A stretch of DNA of 64,000 bases from Xiphias gladius (GCF_016859285.1 NC_053414.1:8320517-8384516), one strand, 5' to 3'; numbered from the stretch's first letter, positions 52,440 through 62,848 are shown. Translations and numbers: made by a program. Notes: a model not told the origin generated them from the sequence alone.

Positions 52440-52878
52440 GCCTTGGGGATGGCAACATCAGTCCAATGGTCAGTCCTTCACTTAGGTCCAGACTGAAATA
52501 TCTCAACGCCCTGTAATGGAAATTCGGTACAGTCATTGATGGTTCCCCAGTGACTTTGGTGATCTCCAGACTTTTACCCTTAGCACCGCCATGAGGTTGA
52601 TGTTTGTGGTTTTAAGCGAAATGTCTCAACAACTGTGGGATGGAATATCAAATTTTGTACAGTCATTTGTGTTCTTTTCAGGATGAATTGCAATAACTTT
52701 GGCGATCCCTTACCAAAATTTGAGTCTGTCAAACAAATGCATTCCCATCAGCCTCAGCCGTACATTGTGTTTAGTGCTACTTAGCTCATGTTAGTCTGCT
52801 AACATACTAAACTAAGATGGTGAACATGTAAACATTTTACTTTCCAAACATCTGCACGCTATAATAATTGTCATTATA
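52440..52878 (+). repeat. R1 dispersed repeat, left part of interrupted copy
   Basis: It contains gactgaaatatctcaacgcc, ccgccatgaggttgatgttt, gatgaattgcaataactttg, cccatcagcctcagccgtac and aactaagatggtgaacatgt, in family order. It stops at the SINE insertion at 52879 and resumes at 53162. Confidence 0.75.
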
Positions 52879-53161
52879 TGGACTAGACTTATATAGCGCT
52901 TTTCTAGTCTTATTGACCCCTCAAAGCGCTTTACAACTACTGCCACATTCACCCATTCACACACACATTCGTACAGCGCTTTTTCTATACAAACAGCACT
53001 TTTCTATACACACATACATACACACTTTAACACACCGATGATACATCTGAGGCAATTTTGGGTTCAGTATCTTGCGCAAGGACACTTGGACACGCAGACT
53101 GGAGAAGCTGGGGATCGAACCACCGACCTTCTGGTTAGTGGAGGAGCAACAGCCGCCGCTA
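52879..53161 (-). mobile_element. tRNA-derived SINE inserted into R1
   Basis: Read on the minus strand it has an RNA polymerase III box B-like GGTTCGATCC (complement of 53112-53121) preceded by accagaaggtcggtg. A body with tgtccttgcgcaagatactg follows, and the tail is agcgctatataagtctagtc. I recognise this as a widespread teleost SINE. Box A is degenerate. Possible short target duplications (gtcatta / gacatta) flank it. Confidence 0.7.
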
Positions 53162-53255
53162 ATCATGACATTAGCATTTCGTTCAAAGCGCCGTTTTGCA
53201 GAAGTGCACACAGAGACGCTAGCATGGCTGTAAACTCTTCGCTTTGTTCATACTA
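53162..53255 (+). repeat. R1 dispersed repeat, right part
   Basis: catgacattagcatttcgtt, then gacgctagcatggctgtaaa, continue the R1 family where the SINE interrupts it. Confidence 0.6.
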
Positions 53256-53961
53256 AACATTTAAAACAGAGTTACTGTTTTCTGAAGATTTATTTCCCAT
53301 CAGACTTGTTGGTTTCAGACCACTGCACAAAAGCTGTTCTCAGAAACATAAAACAGAAAAACTGAAAGTAACACATCAGCTCACGCAGGTTCTGAAAAAG
53401 TCTGAAGGGAAAACACTTCTAACTGATATTCAGAAACGTACATGCCAGTGAATTTTACTGTTTCCGAGAACCTTGTCTGAAACCACCAACTGATGATTCG
53501 ATTGTGTGAGATACAACTGGTGGTGTGAGTTCCCGAGTTTAAAATACACATATGTTCCTTACATCTTGCAAAACATAAGGCCACTTAAACATAATAAACA
53601 TCGTTAAAAAGGTTTTTTTGCAGCAAAAAAGTGTCAAAGGTCATCAAATATTTAGTCACACTGGCAGTTGCTAAGTTTCAGTATTGATAAGCCTTAAAAT
53701 TTTAGTGTTTCGTGACACAAAATGGACACGAGTAAACTGTGTTTCCTGGTAAACGTTAACATCAGTTAAAAGAATTCCAGTTTATCGTAGTGGCATTAAG
53801 TCACAGGATGTGAAGTAGTGATTGTATGTTATGATAACTGTATATGTCATTCTAAGGTAAGTTGCAATACATTAGCAATACATTGGCTACATGGGAGATG
53901 CTGATTAAAGATTTTAAGAATGAAAGTTCATTCTTGGAAATAGTAGTTTGACTTAATAATC
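53256..53961. other. Non-coding; nothing recognised
   Basis: No exon-like frame or named repeat. Confidence 0.4.
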
Positions 53962-54900
53962 TAAGGTTCACTTACTGGCTTTTTCCAGAGCTTCCAAGTA
54001 CACTGGCACCTTCTTAGGAACACAGTGCTGGTACTGGGTAGTTCCTCCCTTTGCCGTCAAATCAGTCTCAGTTCTTCGTGGCCTTGATTCCACAAGATCG
54101 TGATTGCTTCACATCATTTCAGCAGGTTTTGTCAGCCGCACATTCAATCTCCACGTTCCACCACATCCCAAAGGTGGTCTACTGGATCAAGATCTGGTGA
54201 CTGGGGAGGCCACTGAAGTACAATGAACTCACTGTCATGTTCATGAAACCAGTTTGACAAACTGTGGCCATAAAGGGGTTCACGTGGTCAGCAGACTGTG
54301 GCATTCATATGATGATTCATTATGGGCCAAGAAAACACTCCTCGCACCATTACACCACCGCCACCAGCCTGGGCTGTTCACACGAGGCAGGTTGGGTCCA
54401 TGGATTCGTGCTTTTGATGCCAAATTGTGTCCCTACCATCATCGTGCCTCATCGGAAATCGAGATTCGTCAGAGCAGGCTACGTTTTTCCAGTCTTGAAC
54501 TGACCAGTTTTGTCGAGCCTCAGCGACCTCAGGTCTCTGGTCTTGGCCGACAGGAGTGGAACCTGATGTGGTCGTCTGCTGCTGTAGCTCGTCCACCTCA
54601 AGGTTCGCCGTGTTGTGCTTTCTGGGAAGCTTTTCTGCTCACCACAGTTGTAAAAAGTGGTTATCTGAGTTACTGTTTCCTTTCTGTCAGCTCCAACTGT
54701 TCTGGCCATTATCTGACCTCTCCCATAAATAAGGCGTTTCAGTGCACTTCGGGTCATACTCACGGTCCACTTACTAGCTTTTTCAGAGCTTGCGTTTGAA
54801 CAATTCCCCTTCGCCATGAAAACTGAGCAATCAAAGTACGTTGATAGAGATTGTGAGATACATTTGAAAGCTCTGGAAAAAGCTGGTAAGGGAACCTTTA
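53962..54900 (-). mobile_element. Decayed Tc1/mariner transposon
   Basis: The ends form about 30-bp inverted repeats with few mismatches (left aaggttcacttactggcttt; right, on minus, aaggttcccttaccagcttt). The minus strand carries a broken transposase. It has an N-terminal helix-turn-helix region (ARTVGADRKETVTQI), then WKNVACSDESRF with a catalytic Asp (about 54470), then after frameshifts and stops a DPVDHLWDVV segment (about 54165-54200) at the last acidic residue. The middle catalytic block is deleted, and the 939-bp length is short for a Tc1 element. A second copy of the terminal sequence lies inside at about 54764-54795 in the left-end orientation. Confidence 0.8.
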
Positions 54901-56379
54901 GTCGGAATTGCTTCGTGAAATATAGAATTTTCAGTTAATTGAGACAGTTTTCTAGGTGCACTAATATCATCTTATGCTTTCCTGTTCTTTGATAAGTCTT
55001 TGATATCACTGTCCTACTTCATGGCACTAAACCTTCTCTCTAAATGTCCTGAGTGGACTCATAGTCTTGTGGAGGCGTTTGTATATTTTCTAAAATGTAA
55101 TATTATACTGACTTTGCTTGAGGGATCGGCACAGATATGCGGCACAGACAAACCACACATTATTACAGAGGAGACATTCTTTAGATGGCTGCTGGATCTG
55201 GCAACCTGGCCACTTGGCACATCTGTCTCCTGTGTGTGTGTGTGTGTGTGCGTGCGTGCGTGTGTGTGTTCGTGTGCAGTTGGCCGCACTACACACACTC
55301 CAATGTCACGGTCTTTTTTCAACATTTGTCCACTTGGAGAATGACCCACCACGCTTCCACGCGGAGGAACTCCAGGCGTGTCGCTTTCCAGCAAGGAGAA
55401 CCGTTGCTTTCCGCTTCAGCAACTCAGAATGCGCTGCAGCGTGCGGATTTATCATACACACGCTGCTATGACAGCCATAGCAGTATATTTTAATCCTAGT
55501 ACCAGTGGGAAAGGTTGTCGTGAAGTAAAGGCTAATATTATGCAAGCGACCCCCATACATTTTCTGTTAGATTTTGTCTAAATCACTGTAGCTTTTTTTA
55601 AAGATAAAGATTAGGCCTTTAAAACATTCCTGAAAACACACTCCCACAAATAGAGACAGATGATAAATTAAAGGACAATACTGAACAATTTAGTCAAAAA
55701 TATTATACAGGGCACGAGGGACCACTGAATGATTTATGAGGATATATATCTTTTGTAAGGATGCAGGTCTTCCATCATCCGTCCATGAGAATCAACAGAG
55801 CTTTACTGTCGTTGTCCAAGTCGCAACAAAACTTCAGGCGGCATCTCTAGTCGGGTGCCGAGTCATTTTGGGATACAGAGAGACCAGTGGGCTGCAGAGG
55901 TACGGACAACAACACATCTGAAAGGAAAGGCAGCGTTTGCTTGAAAAGAGGAAAAATACCATGAGGTAAAATATAAAGAGAAAAATATCAAAATGCTGTA
56001 GCAGGTTGTTTGGCGAGTTGTATAGTACAAGTGTGGTGGTGGGAACGGACGTGTGGGAAGTGTATTAGCCTCGGCGTACACATTTGTTTCACTGCACATA
56101 ATTGGAGCTGGGACTTGTGCACTGGAGCCAAGGCCCGTGAACCAACCGCCATCACGTCGGTTTTTCCTTTCATTTGTCACCGGTTTACGACAGAGGGATG
56201 ACCCCCCCCCCCCCCACATGACCTGCACGTTTTTACAGGACCAAAAAACGTGTTTAAATAGTAGGATGCTCCACCAACCAAAAAAAATCAGTCTCTTCTT
56301 CTAGTTGAAAGCTCCCTGGTAAGTTGGGTGCCTGAAACTGCCATGTGCGTGCGGAGAGCCACAGACGTCGCCGCCCCTT
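54901..56379. other. Non-coding; (GT)n at 55231-55272
   Basis: The GT array contains cgtgcgtgcg interruptions. A C-run lies at 56203-56213. No exon-like frame was recognised upstream of the Fringe promoter. Confidence 0.45.
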
Positions 56380-56500
56380 CTGCCGGTTAACCCCGCCCAC
56401 ACCGAGCGCTCAAACCGGCTATTGGATCAACGCCGCGCCGTCCCGCCCGCCCGCGGAGCGTATAAGTTCCCCGTAAGACCGAGGCAGCGAGTCCACCAGT
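56380..56500 (+). promoter_or_regulatory. Fringe core promoter
   Basis: This is a CpG-island start with, in order, a GC-box (ccccgccc, 56391-56398), an inverted CCAAT box (attgg, 56421-56425), a GC-rich cccgcccgcccgc stretch (56442-56454) and a TATA-like tataag (56461-56466). Transcription would be expected to start near 56490, giving a leader of about 160 nt before the ATG at 56649. The CpG-rich zone continues through exon 1. Confidence 0.65.
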
Positions 56501-56562
56501 GGCAGGTCCCCCGCTGAACGGGTCCGGCGAGGCGGTCGTGATCTGCGTGAGGCAGCGCGGAG

Positions 56563-56571
56563 ATGGTGTGA
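56563..56571 (+). promoter_or_regulatory. Minimal upstream ORF (ATG GTG TGA)
   Basis: A two-codon upstream reading frame lies in the predicted leader, 78 nt before the Fringe start codon. The context gag-ATG-g has G at -3 and +4, so it could be recognised by ribosomes and dampen translation. Confidence 0.45.
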
Positions 56572-56648
56572 ACCGCAGGGGCGTCAGTTTTCTCAGACTT
56601 TTCTCCGTCAGCGAGGGGGAGGCTGGAAAAAGCACCCGCACAGTCACA

Positions 56649-57017
56649 ATGTGGAAACCCACCGGGGGACCGAGAAGCTCCCTCGCCTCGGCGGCGGGGC
56701 ACCGCGCCGCTGCTTCCGCGGTCACCTGTCTGCTCGTGACCGGGATGCTCGTCGTCACCGTCGGACACCCGAGCAGCGGGCGCCCGGAGGCGCCTCCGGC
56801 CGCGGCGACCGGCGGGAAAGTTTTCTCGGCGTATTTCAGGAGACTGACCCGGGAGAGGAGAGCGATCAGCGGCCCCCCGCGGAGCGCCGCTCCCCCCGGG
56901 CCGGCGGAGCATCTGACCCCCGCTGACCTGTTCATAGCGGTGAAAACAACCGAGCGGTATCACCGGCAGAGGCTGGAGCTGCTGCTGGACACCTGGATCT
57001 CGAGAAACATGCAACAG
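56649..57017 (+). CDS. rfng: Fringe O-fucosylpeptide β-1,3-GlcNAc-transferase, exon 1 (radical-fringe-like)
   Basis: Fringe enzymes act in the Golgi, transferring GlcNAc from UDP-GlcNAc to O-fucose on Notch EGF repeats and so tuning ligand choice. This exon encodes residues 1-123. It starts at the first in-frame ATG with A at -3, and has a signal-anchor at about residues 20-39 (type II membrane protein). A stem with RERR (68-71) fits proprotein-convertase cleavage, and the catalytic domain starts with LFIAVKTT (94-101) and ends [10 protein letters not shown]. The donor is CAG|GTGAGC, phase 0. The gene continues in exons at 60767, 61294, 61492 and three more, giving 336 residues here; the final exon is off the right edge. 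Later exons look radical-fringe-like ([41 protein letters not shown]...EDPT), while the stem with RxRR resembles lunatic fringe. The family is certain; the paralogue is less so. Confidence 0.9.
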
Positions 57018-58704
57018 GTGAGCCCAGGCGCGTTATTGGATACTTGATACCTGCCACTGGGAAATAAGCAATACCACATTTCTCACTAGAAAACAGATAA
57101 GAGATCAGGAGACATTAAATAGGCCTTTGTTCAGACTTAATAATAACTGAACAAAAACACGATTTGAACAGCTGTTGAAAACCCGAGGAGGCATACGCCA
57201 CTGCATGATTCATGTGGGGGCTTAAACCATTCAGAAATAGTGAAGAATTGTTAGCCTTTATAGTATGTTCTAGTCACACAGTAGGAGAATAAGCAGGCTG
57301 CCAGATATTACTTACAAATCATTGAAATCTTGTGTTAATGTGATTTATCAGCTGGTGAAGGGCCACATGTGGGAAAATGTGCCTACTACCCAGCACTTCA
57401 TGCCAAACCAGTACTGTTATAATTTAAGATCAGATGCTCATTTTCTACCCTCACGCAAAAAGTCATATCCTGTTATATAGTTCCTATTTGAGGGAAGTAG
57501 CATCCTAAATGTTTCCTTCATCTTCCACTGCAATTGCAGGCAAGTTGTAAACCCCCTGTAATGCGACTGGGTCCACCGGCTCTTTGATCCGGCCAACCAG
57601 CGAATTGTAAAACAGAGATAGAGGCCTTTGTAATGTATGAGGGGGGGGGATCTGAGGGCTAACGGGGTCCGACCACACTGCTGCTCGTGCGTTGACGTAA
57701 TCCAAGCAGGGGGGACGCGAGGAGGAAAGACCATACGCTGTGGGGCTCCGATGGATGGACGGACGGACAGCCGGATTGCAGGGACAAGTGTCATTAAAGA
57801 CTGACATGGCAGGGCTCTGAGCTCATAGAGGAAGCTGACGAAGTTGAATCTCAAAGTGCTTTGCGGTCTGTTTCAGGGGAGAAGTTAACAGAGTGCATTG
57901 ACTCGCTGCATCTGCCTGAAAGTTACCTGAGTATTTCCATATCCTCCAACTTTCTGCTTCTTCTCCACTAGATGTCCTTTTTCATCCAATCCAAAACACA
58001 AAGATACTCAGACTACTATGATAGAAGAGAAAAACTTTTCTATACTTTAGAGGCTGGAAACAGTGAATTTTTGCAACTTTTGCTCAAAAAAGACTACCAA
58101 ATTTCGAATATCAGAATCGCTGCCAGTTCATTTTCGATAAATTGAGTAATCATTGCAACTCTGAAGCTGAATTCATCTATCCCAGGGCGAGGACACTGGT
58201 CCTGTGGTGTGGATGAGTTGTAACATGACCGCGGGAGTTGACAGGGAGATGTTGGTACAGGGAGCGTCTCGGTCGTAGAGCCTCACAGATGGGATCAAAC
58301 GAGATGAGGAGACAGATTTTTTCGCCTGAATCACAGTGGTGAGTGAGTCAAAGATGAAACCGTTGCTGGAGAACACGTTGGATTTTGGTAAACTGCACCC
58401 GGCATCTTCAGAGCTCCTAATCCAATGCAGACGGGACTGTGGATCGTATAGCGGTCGTTCTGATTTCCATTTAAACCTCAGTGTTTGAGAAAGGATTCAT
58501 TCAAGTCTCCATCTCATGCCTCACCCAGACTGTTGACATGTAAATACAGCTTATGTAGGGGAAATCAGATGGTGTGTGTGTGTGTGTGTGTCTGTGTGTG
58601 ACGCATTCCTGCATCTGCTCTCTCACGGTCAGGTGTGTGTAACTCTACCTGTTTCACAGACACGCCTCTATACTATAAGACTGCTGACTAATGGAAATAC
58701 AGCA

Positions 58705-58708
<4 letters not shown>

Positions 58709-58745
<37 letters not shown>
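58709..58745 (+). repeat. (CA)n microsatellite in Fringe intron 1
   Basis: About 18 CA units. Confidence 0.94.
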
Positions 58746-58748
<3 letters not shown>

Positions 58749-58841
58749 GTTCTCACAGTGTTACCTTCACAAACACAGTTGCCCTGGGAACTCACCAGAT
58801 TTCACATGGGAAGTTAAAAATGTGTCTCATCACAAGAGTAA

Positions 58842-58873
58842 ACACACGCACGCGCGCGCGCGCACACACACAC
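58842..58873. repeat. CA/CG alternating tract
   Basis: cacgcacgcgcgcgcgcgca core flanked by CA units. Alternating purine-pyrimidine with Z-DNA potential, like 48579-48621. Confidence 0.85.
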
Positions 58874-59948
58874 CACTTTCTCTTGCCTCGGTGGTTGTTG
58901 TTGCCGCTTGTTTCCTGTGTTGTAAAACTCAACTCCTGGCGACCCCCCACCCCACCCCCCCTCAAAACCACATTTTCCCTCCCTGTCCATCCCCCCACTG
59001 CCTTCCCAGCTTTGCATGCGCTGGTATCAGACACACAGTCACACACTCATACAGACGCAGAAGCTGACTGCTCTCAAGGGGCTTAAGAGGCTCAGAGTGG
59101 AAAAAAAAGACGACTGACAAAAACTCACAGCTGGCTGGACGCTCTCTCTCTCTCGCTCCCTGTTTTTTTTCTTTTTTTTTTTTCAGTCTCTCTTTCCCTC
59201 TCTCTCACCCACAGGCAGTGACGTGATCACACAGTACTTGGGCCAAAGTTTTATTACTGAATTGGTGCTGCATGGCAAACGGGTTGCAGAGTGGAGTCCC
59301 TCTGAGCCCGGTCTTTTCACCGGGCCAGTGAGGTCAGAGAGTATTAGGGCATTTTTGGCTCTGATGTTGCTGCACTACAGCGCGTTGGATTTGAAAGGAA
59401 ACAAAGGGTAGGACTCCAAAGCGCCGACTTTTCGCTGTAATTTGAAGGCGTTTCCATGAACAATGGATGAACAATCTATGAATTATTGATCTTTTAGGGG
59501 ACCGAAAGTACACAGACAAGTTAACACAAAGTAAGGGTGATGTCATTATTCTTATTTGGTATCAAGTCCTTTAAAGTCACTTGATGCCTAAAAACATTAG
59601 CGGGCTTTTTGGCATCTTCCCGGATGATGCTCTGCCGGACCTGGACTGCAGCAAGCCATTAAGTATTGATCTGTTTATTCGCGTGCCGAAAGCCGACTGC
59701 ATTCTGCTTTGAAAAATGAATGTCGTGGGCTCAGGACACATACAGCCATTGTTTGACTACATTTCATTGTTAAGCAGGTCTTAACTCAATGTTGACATAG
59801 TGATAGAAATGCCGTGGAAACAACTGTCACAGGTAAACTAGATGTCTGAAAGACCTCCACTTTTCAGCCAAATTTAGCCCGGTGATAAGCAAGAAGCCCT
59901 GGGATGTTTTTAGCCGGGACAGCGGCACGGCTTTAGGGTAACGTGCGT

Positions 59949-60235
59949 TAGTCCACCACTTTGGTCTAGACTGAAATCTCTCAACGGCTTTCGGGCCGAT
60001 TTGCCCCGGAAATCTGCTACAAACATTCATGTCCCCCTCAGGGAGAATTATAACAACTTTGGCGATCTCTTCAATTTTCATCTAGCGCCACCACCGGGTC
60101 GCAATTGTGAGCGCTAAGTAGCAAGCGTTATGACGCACGTTGACACTAAGATGGCGAACGTGGTAAACGTTGAAAAGCACCACTGTGCCTACGTACGGCC
60201 TCAAAGAGCTGCTAGCGTGGCTAGAGATCACGTTT
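59949..60235 (+). repeat. R1 dispersed repeat in Fringe intron 1
   Basis: It contains agtccaccactttggtctag, actgaaatctctcaacggct, aattataacaactttggcga, ctagcgccaccaccgggtcg and caccactgtgcctacgtacg in family order. CpGs are unusually well preserved compared with the other copies, which could mean a young or unmethylated copy. Confidence 0.7.
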
Positions 60236-60766
60236 ACTGCGCGCCACCACCTCTCGCTTGTTTCGTGGAGAGTCAGCACTTAACTTCATTGTCATTGTCT
60301 CATGTCAAACCTACCGTCCTTGAGTATCGAGCCAAAACGACAGAGTACTCACAGACTGCTCTGTATGTGCACCCACGGCGTGTGTTTACTTCCTGTGCAA
60401 AGTTGTGGGGTCTGCGTGGCTTCCTGAGTGCGCGGTGACCCTCAACCCCATCACTCATCGCATAAATAGTCATGTACACACAGATAGCTACGGTGCTGTG
60501 ACCAGCTGCTCTGCTGCTGATAGACCAGAGGCTCACCTTTGTCCTGGCCTTCCTCCAATATCAGCACTGCTTGCTGCCATGTGGCGTGTCAGGAAACCAG
60601 TGGAGCCTCACCTGAGATTCATAAACAATCCCCCGCAAGGATGGTGGGGCATCGAGAGCGTCTGTGTGTATGCTGCTGTTTTTGTTTCCCCGCTGGTCAT
60701 GGAAAAGTGCCTGGAATAACACGAACTGTGTGTGTTGTGGTTTTTTTTTGTTTTTTTTTTCGACAG

Positions 60767-60815
60767 ACGTACGTGTTCACCGATGGAAAGGACGAGGAGC
60801 TGAGGAAAAGGATGG
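60767..60815 (+). CDS. rfng: Fringe exon 2
   Basis: A 49-nt exon encoding TYVFTDGKDEELRKRM (124-139) plus the first base of G140. The acceptor is cgacag and the donor GTGAGC. The FTDG segment follows the conserved TWISR of exon 1, as in other Fringe proteins. Confidence 0.92.
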
Positions 60816-61293
60816 GTGAGCACAAACACAAAGACACACACACACACACTCACACGCTCACACACACAAACACACCAAGCACTTTCGCTGAGTAGCAGTG
60901 CGGTGTTATCTGCAGATTGAGAGGCAGGAAAGCAGGAACCAGGCTGCTGACTGGGCAATATTATGTTTCCATGAAGTGCAGGAAGTCACTTCAGTTTAAT
61001 CAACAGGCCTTTCCTCATCTTACTCATGGAATTGTTATACTTTCAATGAGGTATTCTTTTCACTATCAGACACATTGTACGACTCAATGCAGAAAAATGT
61101 GCAACTAGGAGATCTTCTTATTTCCTTATTATTTGTTTTCACGCAGTTGGGGTATGATGGAATTGGAATTTTTCAAACAGCTTTCTTGCTTCTGCACAAA
61201 CTGTTTTGTCAAAGTCTACTTCTTTCTTCTCTTGTGTAGTTCTTACAATCTCTGCGTCATGACTGGTCATTTATTTCTGTTTCCGATCATCAG

Positions 61294-61396
61294 GGGCCTA
61301 CCTGATCAACACCAACTGTTCAGCGGCCCACAATCGTCAGGCCCTCTCCTGTAAAATGGCTCTGGAGTACGACACCTTTATCACCTCTGGCAAGAA
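61294..61396 (+). CDS. rfng: Fringe exon 3
   Basis: A 103-nt exon encoding residues 140-174, including the conserved sequon NCS at N147 and the [11 protein letters not shown] segment. The acceptor is catcag and the donor GTAAGG. The split codon K174 is completed by the first G of exon 4. Confidence 0.93.
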
Positions 61397-61491
61397 GTAA
61401 GGCCCAATCCACACAAACAGTAACCCACGTACATTGTCATAAACATACTCAAAGAGCGTTTATATTAACTCTCAGCATGATGGGGTTGCAG

Positions 61492-61645
61492 GTGGTTCTG
61501 TCATGTCGATGATGATAACTACGTGAACGTCGGCTCCCTCCTGAAACTCTTGTCTCAGTACAGTCACACGCAGGACGTTTACATCGGCCGGCCCAGCCTC
61601 GAACGACCAATAGAGGCCACAGAGAGGCTCGGCACCGCTGAAATG
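61492..61645 (+). CDS. rfng: Fringe exon 4 (DDD catalytic motif)
   Basis: A 154-nt exon encoding [12 protein letters not shown] (175-186). Its D180-D182 form the metal/UDP-sugar binding DDD motif of Fringe enzymes. It continues to [15 protein letters not shown] (205-219) and ends at M225. The acceptor is gttgcag and the donor GTAACC, phase 0. Confidence 0.95.
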
Positions 61646-61915
61646 GTAACCCGCCATGATTCTCCCTGCGACTACCCAGGACGAGCCTTAAATCTTAAAA
61701 TGCAAGTGCTGCATGTGCAGGTTCACAGACTTTGTCCCTGCTCCTTAACTGAAATGTGCTTCGTGTGTCTAGAAATGTAAAAAGTGAATAAAGAACATCA
61801 GTGTGCTATAGTTTTCTCCTGGGCTCAGCTACCCACAGATCTACATTGACTTGGCCTTCAGCGAGAGCGCCTGTACGCTTCCATTCACGGCGTATGTGTG
61901 TGTGTTTGTGTGCAG

Positions 61916-62001
61916 AAGCAGGTGCGCTTTTGGTTCGCCACAGGAGGAGCAGGGTTCTGTCTGAGCCGTGGCCTCGCTCTCAAGATGAAACCCTGGGCGA
62001 G
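61916..62001 (+). CDS. rfng: Fringe exon 5, first copy
   Basis: An 86-nt exon encoding residues 226-253 and part of 254, with the family signature [11 protein letters not shown] (230-240) and GLALKM. The acceptor is tgtgcag and the donor GTAAAC. An identical exon lies at 62514-62599. Confidence 0.9.
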
Positions 62002-62095
62002 GTAAACCCTCACTTAGATCAGTTTTTTTTTTTTTCAGCTATATAATCAAATCTGAGAACCCTGCCTCATGCTCTCCACTGCTCTCTCTGTCTAG

Positions 62096-62255
62096 CGACG
62101 GCACTTTCATGGCGACTGCTGAGCACATTCGCCTCCCTGACGACTGCACTGTTGGTTACATCGTGGACGCGCTGCTTGGTGTGGGCCTCATCCGCTCGGC
62201 TTTGTTCCACTCCCACCTGGAGAACCTGGGACTGGTTTCAGACATACACAACCAG
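62096..62255 (+). CDS. rfng: Fringe exon 6, first copy
   Basis: A 160-nt exon encoding the rest of S254 and 255-307. It includes [12 protein letters not shown], with the acidic pair near the active site, and FHSHLENL. The acceptor is tgtctag and the donor GTAGAA, phase 0. An identical exon lies at 62689-62848. Confidence 0.9.
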
Positions 62256-62374
62256 GTAGAAGCACACGCTAATATACAGACATAACACCACTGCAATTAT
62301 GATCTCTGCCACTACGGATATTAAAACCATCTGAGCAACTTTGCCTATGTGTGTGTTTTTTCTTCTCCCACCAG

Positions 62375-62460
62375 GTTACTCTCAGCTACGGCACTGTGGA
62401 AAACAGCAGAAACGCTGTCAATGTGAAAGGCCCATTTTCAGTTAATGAAGATCCTACAAG
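62375..62460 (+). CDS. rfng: Fringe exon 7, first copy
   Basis: An 86-nt exon encoding VTLSYG...FSVNEDPT (308-335) and two bases of R336. The acceptor is caccag and the donor GTAAAG. An identical exon lies at 62969-63054. Splicing this exon to the second copy of exon 5 would shift the frame to a stop after 16 codons. Confidence 0.88.
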
Positions 62461-62463
62461 GTA

Positions 62464-62466
<3 letters not shown>

Positions 62467-62505
<39 letters not shown>
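62467..62505 (+). repeat. (GT)n at the duplication junction
   Basis: A GT run joining the intron 7 start of unit 1 to the intron 4 end of unit 2. A similar run follows unit 2 at 63059-63091. Confidence 0.93.
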
Positions 62506-62506
<1 letters not shown>

Positions 62507-62513
62507 TGTGCAG

Positions 62514-62599
62514 AAGCAGGTGCGCTTTTGGTTCGCCACAGGAGGAGCAGGGTTCTGTCTGAGCCGTGGCCTCGCTCTCAAGATGAAACCCTGGGCGAG
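62514..62599 (+). CDS. rfng: Fringe exon 5, second copy
   Basis: Identical in sequence to 61916-62001, with intact splice sites (tgtgcag and GTAAAC). Whether it is used, skipped, or an assembly duplicate cannot be told from sequence alone. Confidence 0.7.
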
Positions 62600-62688
62600 G
62601 TAAACCCTCACTTAGATCAGTTTTTTTTTTTTCAGCTATATAATCAAATCTGCCCTTCCTCATGCTCTCCACTGCTCTCTCTGTCTAG

Positions 62689-62848
62689 CGACGGCACTTT
62701 CATGGCGACTGCTGAGCACATTCGCCTCCCTGACGACTGCACTGTTGGTTACATCGTGGACGCGCTGCTTGGTGTGGGCCTCATCCGCTCGGCTTTGTTC
62801 CACTCCCACCTGGAGAACCTGGGACTGGTTTCAGACATACACAACCAG
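62689..62848 (+). CDS. rfng: Fringe exon 6, second copy
   Basis: Identical to 62096-62255, with intact acceptor and donor. Confidence 0.7.

Larger units (their letters stand above)
57018..60766 (+). other. Fringe intron 1 (3.75 kb)
   Basis: Donor GTGAGC at 57018 and acceptor tttttcgacag ending at 60766. It contains (GT)n near 58569-58600, (CA)n at 58709-58745, a CA/CG alternating tract at 58842-58873, a T-rich run near 59162-59184 and an R1 repeat at 59949-60235. No other exon was recognised. Confidence 0.85.

Noticed and set aside
54254..54799. 181-codon plus-strand frame
   Set aside because: It is antisense to the decayed Tc1 transposase, which shows recognisable DDE-region motifs on the minus strand.
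56387..57014. Long minus-strand open frames (up to 195 codons) over Fringe exon 1
   Set aside because: They are antisense to a GC-rich coding exon with few stops. No domain is recognisable, and the plus strand has a clear Fringe N-terminus with correct splice site.
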